A program made the translations under genes and the position numbers. The notes below the pieces were generated by a model. The model searched no databases. It was not told where the DNA came from and saw only the letters and a program-made list of their open reading frames with translations. Below are positions 49,301-61,300 of a stretch of DNA of 64,000 nucleotides, piece after piece. The first letter of the stretch is position 1, and each line of letters starts with the position of its first letter. Source of the DNA: Patiria pectinifera (lineage: Eukaryota; Echinodermata; Asteroidea; Valvatida; Asterinidae); NCBI GenBank assembly GCA_029964075.1, contig CM057149.1, forward strand, positions 7,326,465-7,390,464. The letters run 5' to 3'.

Positions 49301-52300
49301 CCTGTAATTGAAAAAGAAAAGTTGGAGTAAATAGACTAGAGTCATTCTTCACTGCTCTCTGGAGTTGGCGACTCAAGTCAGTGAGTCACGCTTGAGTAAA
49401 AACTTACAACTTGATTTGAGACTTTGTTGAATCGAATTGAGACTCGACTTGAGACTTGAAATTGACTTGGAACCAACTATAGCTGGTCCCTTGCATACCC
49501 TTCAGATGGTGCATGCATTACGACCAATAACTGGTCCCCTGGATTCTTTGCAGATGGCGCAAGGGTTACCACCTAATTCTGGTCCCCTGCAAACTTTTCA
49601 GATGGTGAATGGGTTAACATTTATAGTTGGTCCTCTGTATTCCATGCATATGATGCATGGGTTATAATCTATGACCGGTTCCCAGCATTCATTACAGATG
49701 GTGCAAGGGTTATCATCCATAACCGGTCCCATGCACACTTTGCAGATGGTACATTTGTTACCATCTGTAAATTGGTCCTCTGCGTATCTTACAGATGCTA
49801 CATGGATTATCATCTACAACTGGTCCCCCGCCTTCATTACAGAAGGTATATGGGTTCACTATCTGTAACTGGTCCCCGCATTCTTTGAGGATAGGTGCAT
49901 GGGTTACCACCGATAACTGGTCCCCTGATAGTCCATGGATTATCATCTATAACTGGTCCCCCGCCTTCATTACAGATGGTATATGGGTTCACTATCTGTA
50001 ACTGGTCTCCCACATTCTATGAGGATAGGTGCATGGGTTACCATCAATAACTGGTCCCCTGCATATCTTATAGATTGTACACGGATTATCATCTATAACT
50101 GGTCCCCCGCCTTCATTACAGATTGTATACGGGTTCACTATCTGTAACTGGTGCCCCGCATTCTATGAGGATAGGTGCATGGGTTACCATCAATAACTGG
50201 TCCCCTGCATATCTTACAGATTGTACATGGATTATCATCTATAACTGGTCCCCCGCCTTCATTTCAGATGGTATATGGGTTCACTATCTGTAACTGGTCC
50301 CCGCATTCTTTGAGGGTAGGTGCATGGGTTACCATCAATAACTGGTCCCCTGCATATCTTACAGATTGTACATGGATTATCATCTATAACTGGTCCCCCG
50401 CCTTCATTACAGATTGTATATGGGTTCACTATCTGTAACTGGTCCCCCACATTCTATGAGGATGGGTGCATGGGTTACCACCAATAACTGGTCCCCCGCC
50501 TACCTTGCAGATGGTGCAGTACATCATCTCCAGTCATGCCTTCTATCAGCATCACGTTGAGAGCCATGAGTTCAGGCAGTCGACTCAGTCGGTCTAGAGC
50601 CCGAGGGACGATGCGATTCCTGGCGATGTTGAGAGAACGCAGACTGACAAGGGCCTCAATACCGTCCAGTTGGGAAACCTTGGGCAAATAAAGGGGTACA
50701 TAATATTTAAGAAGTTTTACTAATCAAACTAGGTTTTGCCCTTCACTGACATGTAAACACTGTACACTCAGTGTGTTACCTCCCGAGTGAAAGTTGGAAA
50801 AAAATCACTTGGGTGGGACTCGAACCCACGACCTCCTGCTTTCTAGTGCAGATGTCCCACAATGTCCCACACACTAAGGCAAAAAAAAAAAGTCTCCGGT
50901 TTCTGGTATGCGCACGCGTCGCCGTAGCCATGCGCGTCGGCAAAATGAAAAAGTTATTTTTTCAATGAAAGATGATGTCTCAAACCTGCCAAACTCACTA
51001 GTTTGACTGGAATCCTGCTGCTGCACAATTTTAACGTGTTTTAGATTGGGCTATGGTCAAGAATAAGCTTTATGTGGCCTCTCGGGACTCCCATATATTT
51101 GCACTAAGTTTAGTCGGGCACCATTGGCAGTCATCAGCCGACATTTGAAGCAAAAAAAATCAGGAAAAAAACAAAACAAAAAAAAAGCCGCGTCGCTGCA
51201 CCACTTTTTGGGCAAGCTCCATACCAGAAACCGCAGACTTTTTTTTTCTGGCCTAAGTATATAGTGTTTATACATCGGTGAAGGGCAAATCCTAATTTGA
51301 TTTACGACACCCCGATGCAAAATTCCTATGGACAAGTTTTACCACAAAAAGTGAGCAAGACTTGTCCTTTTCCAATGTAGACAGGTGCAGTCTTTGCTGG
51401 TCCTAGAGTGTCTGCTTTGTACCTATCTGACTAGCTGACTGACTGACTATGACTTGTGATCCGGGCAGTGCTGTCATATAGGATGACCTCGTAATGCCAA
51501 TGAATGGGCTACAACCATCCGATTGTGTAGACCAGATGCATGAAGGACTTCCTATGAATTCGCTCTTTTCACACTTCCGCCATTGGGCATGCACAGCCTC
51601 GATCTGGCAACTTTACACAAATACATATAGCCGCTTCAGTGATTCCCGTGTCGGGGTTCAGATCACTGAACCGGTTTTTTTTTTTATTGTGTTAAGTTGC
51701 CAGATCGAGGCTGTGCATGCCCAATGGCGGAGCGTGAAAAGAGCGAAGAGCAACTTGGAATAGATTGAATAGAATTATGGGCACTCTGGGACCAGCTCTA
51801 CTAGACTTGCCTAGTCTTGTTCCAAAATTCCGACCGAAAGAACAGAAATAATTCCAGGGCTGAACAGTTGAACCTCAAGACTTTTTCTGTCAACTAACTA
51901 TATTTTTCTGTTGACCCTAACCTCCCCAGTACTCCATCAAAATCCATCCCACATTATGGTGGATTATAGGGGAACGTGGTCCTGCAGGCCTGGTTAGACT
52001 TTTTGATGGAGTATGATGGACTTGGGCCTGGAGGCTTAAAGGGAAGCATGTATTGGAAGCAGTGTGATTGATGGATTGTGGTGGATTTGGTCCAGTGCTT
52101 AGTAAAAGACAGTAGGGAGTTGGGTTAAAACAAAAACACAACTGCTCAGTCAACTTGTTCTTCAAGTGCACTCGAAATCAGCGAAAGAATTCAACACCCT
52201 TCGTGCGACAGCTAAAACAACACAGGCTGTGCCAGTTGATGTTATCCCAGTAGGTTGTGTTGAGCACCGAGTCTACAACTCACCTTGGTCTGCTCCAGGC

Positions 52301-55300
52301 CAAGGCTTCTCAAATTTGTGAAAACTGAAAGAGAAACACAACGATCAATTAGAAACTACAATTGGAATAAACGTCTCAGTAAAAAAATACAATAACAAGC
52401 CGGTTGCATACATACATTTCATGTCAAGTTTAGGAATCTTAACTTTGAGGTTAAGACAGCAAATAAAACACACATCGGGGTTGACATTGGGGGGACAATG
52501 AAAAACCTACAAAATTATCGACAGAGGGTTTGAGGGCCACTGAGGTTCCCAGAACGTAGGGTCTATGGAATAAAGGCACACTTTATAATACCCAATTCTT
52601 TTGTTGTACAAAAACTTTTAAATTCCAGACATCAAACAGGATTCTTTAAATATCCAGAAATTAGGAGAAATCCTAACAAAAAATGACAAAAAATACTGAA
52701 ATAAGGGAAAAATCGTGCAAAAATCTCACCCCTGCACACACAGATCTAAGGGCGCAACTGAAACAGCAATGTTCAAATTTTCTAAATTTACAAAATACAA
52801 AATTACTGCTAAACATGGTGCTGTTCATAGTTTTTTGAATTCCTTTGGTACTGCTACAACTCTGGATCATTCTGAATTCTTCTCATCACTTTGCATTGAC
52901 AAGACAGTTTTGTAAAACGTGAAATTGTGAATGTGTAATTCTGAGTTGGCTTAAATACTTCTTTTTCGGAATAATATATGCAGGATTAATAGTTTCAGCA
53001 GTTTCAAACTTGTAATTTGTGCAAATGTTTAGGAGGGTTTCAGTTTCGAAGTCGCAGTCAAACATAAGGCGACACGTCTACACCAACATCTTATATTATA
53101 CATGTACCAATATTGAAATTCTTTTCAGAAAACAAAAATATTTTTGATCTTTTAGACAGAAAAATGGCTATACCTGTGAGGAAAGGAAGCATGCTGTCCG
53201 ACACGTTTGTTCTGTTGAGACTGAGATGTGTTAGTTGACTCATCGATGGCGATGAGGCTAGCACCTTGATTCCTTCATCACTCACCGAAGTCTCCTCCAA
53301 TGCTAACGTCACCAGGTTTGACAAATCTGGAATGGAATCGATTCCAACACCGTCAAATCATGTACTGAAGTAGCACAATATCACAATGGTAGCAAACACA
53401 CTGGTCCTTTTATCATTTCAATTAAAGGTAATGTAACGGACCTTATTGGGTTCTTGTCCTCCTAGTCCGGCCAAATGCAAGAAAAGGGGACAAACACACA
53501 GGATTTCCAACTTCTGAAGAATCTCTTATTTATTAGGCACAACAACTCTGTGGCCAACCTGCCACACTGCTACCAGTACCACGACTGCTCATTCCCAGCA
53601 TAGAAATACACACAGTCTGAACGAATGTATACAAATGTAACAACTTGCAATGACCCCTGCATCTTGCCAAACCTTTCCTGCGTCCCCAACAAAAGAAACC
53701 CACTTAAGCAACCTATTTCCGGAGCCTATTTCGGGAGCGCCAGCCAGATCAAAATCCAGGTCAGGCTTGCGCCGCCGGAGCCCCTCCGCCGGAGCACCAG
53801 CGCTAGAAAGCAATGACACCTAAAATGTGCGTAGACTGTTCGTTACAGTAATAAACAACATTTGCTTTTGCTGTAATTTTCTGAAATGGTTGCATTTGGG
53901 GTTAAGTATTTTATGGCAAATATTGTTCCACTGACACGACTGACCTATGTAAGGTTTTGTGTCTGTAGATGCTGGAAAAACCAAGAAAAAAAATGTTGTG
54001 GTTGTAGTCTGGTTCCCCAACCCTACTTCAGATGAAACGGAGCAATTTATAGACATTGGGGAATTGTCGGGTCAGGGAACCAGACTAGCTGACTTGCACC
54101 CGTTCACGGATGTGTAGCCGAATGCAAACAAAACGTGGACTGACTCAATTTGGGAAATTGGGGCAGTATCTCTTCTACTGATTGTCGGCCGACCATTGTT
54201 GGAAAGTGATACAAAAATTCCACTTTTCTTTAAGGGAAGATACAACATTTGCAAACATCACAAAACAAAATGATCAAATTATCACAAAATACCTTACTGG
54301 ATTGTTAGGGAATTACAGTCTAAAGCACCCTGTAAAATCGTGGCACCTAGTGTGCTGACATTTTCAAGAAAATGGTATTTTTGTAGCAATTTCCAACGCT
54401 GAGCGGCCAACCAGTGTTGGAGAAAACTGGCTTTTTTTTCCAAAACTGCTCCAAATTTTTCATAATTAGTCATTCCTCGTTTTCTTTGCAATTGATTACA
54501 CAACTGTGAAGAGGTACAAGCCTGCTAGAATGATTCTCTGATCTTACAGTTCCCCAAAGTCTATAAATTACTCCGTTTCATCTTAAGTGGGGTCAGGGAA
54601 CCAGACTACACAAAAATGATTGGTTTTCTTGGTTTTACCAGCATCTACAAGCCCAAAACGTGAAACAAGTCATTTTAACAATATTTGCTATAACATGCTA
54701 ATCCTCCAAATCCATTTGTTTCTGAAAACTGCAGCAAAGGCAAATGTTGTACATTCCCTTTAAAAACGACAGCACCTCATCTTTCCTCTTTGGTTTCTTT
54801 TGACTGGTTCAATTCCTGTCAGAGTCATCGTGTGCTAGAGTTCTTCAGTCCAGTTACCTGTGTTAGTTTGGACCGATGTTCTTAGGGATTTTCCTCTCAC
54901 GTCAAAAAATTCAATTCAACAATCTGACAGAAAACAGTACTGATGCACTGAGCGGGTGTACAGTATAACAAGAATCAACGAGACAACATAAATGACAGAA
55001 AGATCACATACCTCTGATCGAGTGTAGAATACCATCTGTGAGTTGTTTGTTATTGCTTACGTTCAGATACTGAAGCTTCTTCAGACCTACAGGGGGGAAG
55101 AAGAGTGACCAACAGAACCAGTAAGAACTGAACTACAAAGTGGCTGGTTGAAATCTATCTTACTGACTCGGACAATTGAATTTATGCAATTTTGAAGGGG
55201 AAAAAAGGTTGCTGGGGGAAAAATGGTAACTGGTGTCAAAGAAATCCTTACCAGTGAAGTGCTAAAAAAACCTGTTTATCTTGGTACCGAGAATGACAGT

Positions 55301-58300
55301 TTTAGCAGAGTAAATTTAAACTTTCTTTTGGATCTCAAAACTTTATTTAAAAATAACTTCATTTTCTTTAAGACCATCATAATTGGAAAATTGTCTAAGT
55401 GGCATAATGCATTTTCAATATCATAGACACAATTTAAGAGTACAAAATCTCAATTAGGGGTACCGATCTTCAAACTGTGTACATTAAGTGATGTTAGTTT
55501 TTTTACATCTTATTTAAACTCGTCAGTAAGCAATAGGTTGTGGGTTTAAGTCCCACTCAAGCAAAATTTCTCAGTCATCATCGAGTTTTCAGTAATTGTA
55601 AAATTAAGTTACTGAAAGGCAAAGTGCAATATTAAAATGTTGAGAAAGGTTGCAAAATGTAAAGATGTTGAACACTAATAATACGTGCCTAATACTCCCC
55701 CCCCACAAAAAAAAATCTTCAAAATGCATCTGGTGGGTTTTGTTAGGTTTTGCAGGATTGGGGAACCTAATACATCAAATGGGATTGGATAAAGAGATTC
55801 TTGGTAAAAAGGCAGAGGGAGTTAGAGTTGTTGACACGCTTACTGTTGATGGAGAGGAAGGCCTGATCAGTGAGTAGCGGGCAAGCACTGAGACTCAGCC
55901 TACTGATGTGGACGTGGAGCCTCGCCGCTTGCAGCAACTCATTGGTGGTGTACTTGTAGCAGTCTAACGTCAAATATTGCAGATGACTGCGGATACAGAA
56001 CAGGTCACTGAGGATGAAAATGAAGCCTGTTCCCTCCCCTCCCCCGCCCCTCCCCTCCCCCAGTATGACGGTTGTTCATTTTCTGTACATTCACATTGCA
56101 CTATCTTCTACTAGTCTATATTTTAACAGAAATGAAACTTTCTTTTAATGCATGTTTACCATTACTAGTGCTGTGCTTTTTCAAATAACCATGTGAGTAT
56201 TTGATTATTGGAACTTGCAATATACGCCAAAAATAGGGCCACTCCATCACATCTCTCGGTATTGCGACTTCCATAATTTTTGATTTAAGGATGGTACCAG
56301 CATGCGGTTTTCACAGCAGTAATGCTGAGATTGTGCTCTTTTCAAATCTGTAATTAAAAAAATGTACAGTCGACAAACGACTGATTTAGCTTGATCGCAT
56401 CACATCCTAACCATTACTCCAAGTTTTACACCCATGAGGATATACATATTATCAGCCTCTATCTACGCAATGCATAAAAGGGCCAACATCTAATAATAGC
56501 CATGTTCATTTTGAAACGAATATTTGAACTCTGTCAACCCACCACGGCAAGAACAAATTCAGCGTCTTGGGTCTGAGCACCCCGGACTTCTTCAGCTCTT
56601 CCACCAGTCGGCTCGCGAGGTGCGGGGGCAGCGCCTCCAGCGTTGTGACAGGCTGCCGGGTGCGCCCTTCGATTCGTTTACTGACGCAGCGCAGGCACAG
56701 GTCCTGCAGGGCTGTGATGGGCTTGTCGGTGGGGCTAGTCGGGCTCTGGGCTTGGGAGACGACTGCAGCCGCCAAACGCGACAATGCTGCTGCAGCTGTT
56801 GGCAAATAAAAAGAAATCAAGACACTGTTTTATTTTTACTGAAATTTACTTATCAGTGAGGATGCAAATAGCTGCAAGGGGGAAGGGGGAAGGGGGGGGG
56901 GGAAGGGGAAGCATGCGGAGAGGTAGGGGGGAAATCTCCCATTGCTGTTCCAAGACCTCAAATTACAAAGACCTTTTACAAAGATCAAGTAGTGACAGGA
57001 CCATTAGTCAATTGGATTTGTGACGTAACTTACGCCTACGCACTAATAGCAACGTGTGAACGTCTCTAGTCCAAGGCTGGTCAAAATGTAATCGCAAAAC
57101 TTCTGGGTCCTGGCTCCCTGCTGTAGGTTATTAATGCGCGCAACTACAGGTTACCAGCGGTGCAACCAGGCCGAGTAGGCTGGTTCCAAATAGTCGGCTA
57201 GCGTAGTCAAACATCGTCGACTAGACAAGAGTTTGGGTTAAATTTGGTCGAGCTGTATTTAACCATTGGTCAACAATAGTTCCTGCGCAAATTTGCCCAA
57301 TGTTTGCCTTGGGTAGGACTATGGGTGGACTGACCCTGGATGCATGAGAATCAACCTTTGACCTTTGACCTACCTGCTCTCTGTGGGCTGGGTGCCTCCT
57401 CCACGTCACGCTGTTCTTCCTGATGGCCAAATCCGTAGTTGAAGTTCAAAGGTCGTCTGCCATCGATGAGACGATTGCCGTCACCCCAGTCGTGGTGTGC
57501 TCTCCCTGCCGCTGTGAATCAAATTAAATGATTAGTATACACAAATGTGACAAATAGTTTGAGAGGAGACAGTCAATATGGGCTCTGTGCGCCAACAAAC
57601 GAGGGTGCGTTTTTTGTGAGCTCCGTGTACGGGACACACCGTGTGCGTACTGTACTGTACTGTACTGGTTTGCGAGTGAAGTACGCACAACTTCCTGAAT
57701 GTGCCAATTATTAGCCACAGCGTTTTCGCGTGAGCGTCATGCATCCTCAGCAGGCGAATATGTTCAAATTTAACTTGGGATGGTCTCCGAGACTATTCCC
57801 ACCTCCAATAACATTGGAAATGATTTGAAATACGCAGTGAATCATGGACCAGGAACCAGTCTAGGTCTCCACCTACTCTCCTTTTCTGGCCGTTTGGGGA
57901 GTACTTGCGCACCGAGCTCATAAGCTTCCGAAGGTGAGCTTCGGGTATTTGTCAACTTCCAATAACAAGTTAAGCTAATATCAACTATACATCCAAATAA
58001 TAATTAAGCCAAGACAGTTTTATAAATTACTCCAAAAGTCTTCCAGCTATATGCTTAGTCCATTTCAAATGACCATTTCATAAATGATAATCATCCTGAG
58101 CACTTTCAATGAATCTGGTATCACGCTCTAGCAAAGGTCAATGGACTGATACATAAATCCTGCACACTATGCACATGGGCAATATACGGTTTGTATGGCA
58201 AGTGGTTTTGGTGGGAGTGTTTTACTAACCTCCCATGGGATGTGGATTGGGGGCGGGGCCACCCCAAAGCATGGCTTCCTCAGCCCCTCCCACCCCGACC

Positions 58301-61300
58301 TCATCCACACCCATCATCTCTTCATCATCCATGGCCCCTCCCAAGTCATCAAAGTCCACTCTGGCCCCGCCTACTTCCATAGGCTCCTCCTCCTGCTCCT
58401 CATTGGCTGGACTGCTGTCGTCACCGAGGCTCAGGGCTTGGCCATGCCCCCAGCTGTGATGGCTTGATTGGGATCGGTGGTGAGGCGGGGCATGGGGCGG
58501 GGGATGGTGTGGGAGGAGTTGAGACAGGGAGGGAGGCGGTTGCTGCTGATTGGTTGGCTGGGATTGGCTCTCTGGGTCAGGTGACGCGGCAGGCAGGCTT
58601 TGGGCTTCTTGTTGCACTATTATATAAGACCATAAATTTACACGTCAATATGGCCAGTTCTACTTCATGCAAATGTGAAAGTGAAACCAAAATTTGCAAA
58701 AATTGAACATGGGGAGTGTAATGACACATTGACCTATTACCGTTTGCGAGTTAGCCATGCCCCTAAGACAACCCTATGGAGTTTTTGCACACTATGTTTT
58801 GATTGTCTCAGATTTTGCGCGTTCCACATCCATTTGTATATCATGTAATTGGACATTTTACAAGCTGCGTTGACGTGATCTTGATTCGATTCTACAGCGA
58901 TAGGTCAACTTCATGAAACTGTTCATCGTTATAAAATTTGTGAATGATGGAGATGCAAAAGAACACACCCTCATCGTTGAAACCCATTTTTTTTTCTCTA
59001 CTCTTTTTTTTTGAAACTCAGGATAAAGACAAAATTCTGCATCTAAAGTTTGCCCCCAAAATGGCCATTTCGCTCAGGCCAAAGATTTCTGAAATAAAAT
59101 TGCTGATCAACGCTGGAAACATGCTGCATTATTGAAGGCATTTTTCCCGTTCTGTGAAAGCCATTTTCATTGTGAAAGCCATTTTCATTGTATATTTGTG
59201 AATTTTAACCGTAACCTCACCCAACCCATCAAAGCCCCACAGCATTTTTTGTTGTTGGAATCTGTCAGGATGGGTACAGTACCCCTAAACTGACAGTCTT
59301 TTACATTGGGTTGGCACACCTCCAGAAACTAAGTCAAAGATATGTGAGTGCCATTTCCAACATGGTGTTGGAATTTGCCAGGATGGGTATGGTTCCTAGT
59401 GATAATGTTACGGAGTTAGGGTTAACCAAAATCATATTAAAATTGGATCATTCAGGACTGTTAGGGATTGTAACATATATGTGACCTGTTCTGTCAAAAG
59501 CAGACGCTTCTGGGCAGAGGTTGAAATTAAGATAGGGCCAAAAAACGCTGTGGGGGTGATTTTTTTTTATTTTCAAATTTTTGCAGATTTGTAATCCTGA
59601 ACATGTCTAAAATATACTATAAAAATTTGAAACCCTAAGTTGAACTCTAAATGTAGTATTTTTGACGATTTTTTTAAGGTATATCAGTTAAAGAAATGTC
59701 TGTTTTGAGACTTTAGTGGCCATTTTCTCCGTTTTCTACTTTTCGACACAATGAACTTCAAAATAGCATAACTTTGCACAGGAATGACCTGATTAAAAAA
59801 TTCAGCCACCTATTAAAAGGAAAAAGGACATATTTTAACAATATGCAAAAATCTCATTTTTGACCTTGTGCCCAGAAAAGTCTGATTTTGACAGAACATA
59901 TGTACATGCCATGTAAAATAATTTGTCCACATTTCGTACTGCAAACTAATTTTAAAACCTGAATAATTTTCCACACACAAAAATCCTCAAGTTTTAATCT
60001 CGGGTAACCACGGTTTAGACTCACATGAAACAGGTTCTGCTGTTCCCAGCTTTACAACCAGGTTGCCGGTTGGCGTCAGCTTGAGTTCTTCTAACGTTGA
60101 GTCTAGCTCTCTGGAGGTGAATAACCTGTGCGGAAACGGCTGCGGAATATAGCAAGAGGAAATAAAGTACAAACACTGGCAACCTTTATGAATAACAGTG
60201 TGAGATTGCGGAAAAATGAACAATCCATAAAATATACGGCAGTGGGTTTGATCCTAGAGCAACGTAGGGTCTATGGCATATGTTTGTATTTGCTTTTAGG
60301 CACCCTTTAAAATACCCATTTCTTTATTCTACATAATAACAATAATAATAACTGTATCTATATAGCGCCTTTTTCCAGAGGATACAAAGTGCTGGGGGAG
60401 AATGCAACCAAAGACAGGTAAATGAAGTATATGAACATATGAGACCCACTATGTAGCACCTTTTTGCTAGGTGCGGCGGCGCATATTGCTGCCACTGCCA
60501 GAAAACACCGGGGCAAACCCCTTCTCTTAGCGATAAGTGTTAATGGGTTCTTTAACGTGCATTGGATTACACAACACACGGGACCTACGGCTTTACGTCC
60601 TATCCGAAGGATGAAGCAACAATGGTAAAGCGCCTTGCTCAAGAGCACAAGCACCATATTCCCACGGTCAGGATTCGAACATGTGCATGTATGTAAAGCT
60701 TTTCAAGGTAAACATTCCTTCACGGTAAAAGCCCAGGAACCTCCATACTTTAAAAAGAAACAACATCCTGAAATCAGGGAAAAAAGATGACAACTGGAAT
60801 ACCATGACGGTGCTCTACCAGCTGAGCTATTCAGCTCTATGTTGGCGGTTTTCCCAATTTTATTAATATCTTGGTTCAAAGCCATAAATCCTTAAATACC
60901 ATGTATGCAGGGATCACGCCCAAACTCACTTTGCTAGCAAAATTAGCAAAGCTGCCAAATTAGGGGACAGCAAAGTGGGATCAATCAGTGCAGAAACATC
61001 TTTTTACTATAATTCTTAAAACAAATCTTAAAATGACAGAAAATTTGCTAACCAGAAAATAATTGCTTGGCTTAAAAAAACCCCCAAAACAGGTGACTAC
61101 CCAATAATGCTGTGATATTCATATTGCTTTTGATTGGTGTCCTGTGGTTTTTACCTTTTGAGCCTACATTTGCTAAGCAACATCTTTTTTTACTTAGCAG
61201 CTAGGTGAGATCGACTCAAAGTCTTTTACCTGTATGAGATTAATGTGAATCAGGTCCGAGTGTTGACTCTTGATGAAATCCACCACAGTTTGGAGAGTGG

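Larger units (their letters stand above)
53422..54790 (+). mobile_element. Family X MITE, copy 5, split by two later insertions
   Basis: TTAA at 53422-53425. The left end reads AAAGGTAAT, then resumes after the solo LTR as GTAATAAACAACATTTGC. The body runs to 54229 and is then split at TTAA by copy 6. The remnant AAAACGACAGCACC after 54763 matches the family interior before decaying; the far end is not recovered. Confidence 0.75.

Noticed and set aside
53589-53819. 76-codon minus-strand frame with an arginine-rich stretch
   Set aside because: Lies inside the solo LTR; no gag, pol or other domain.
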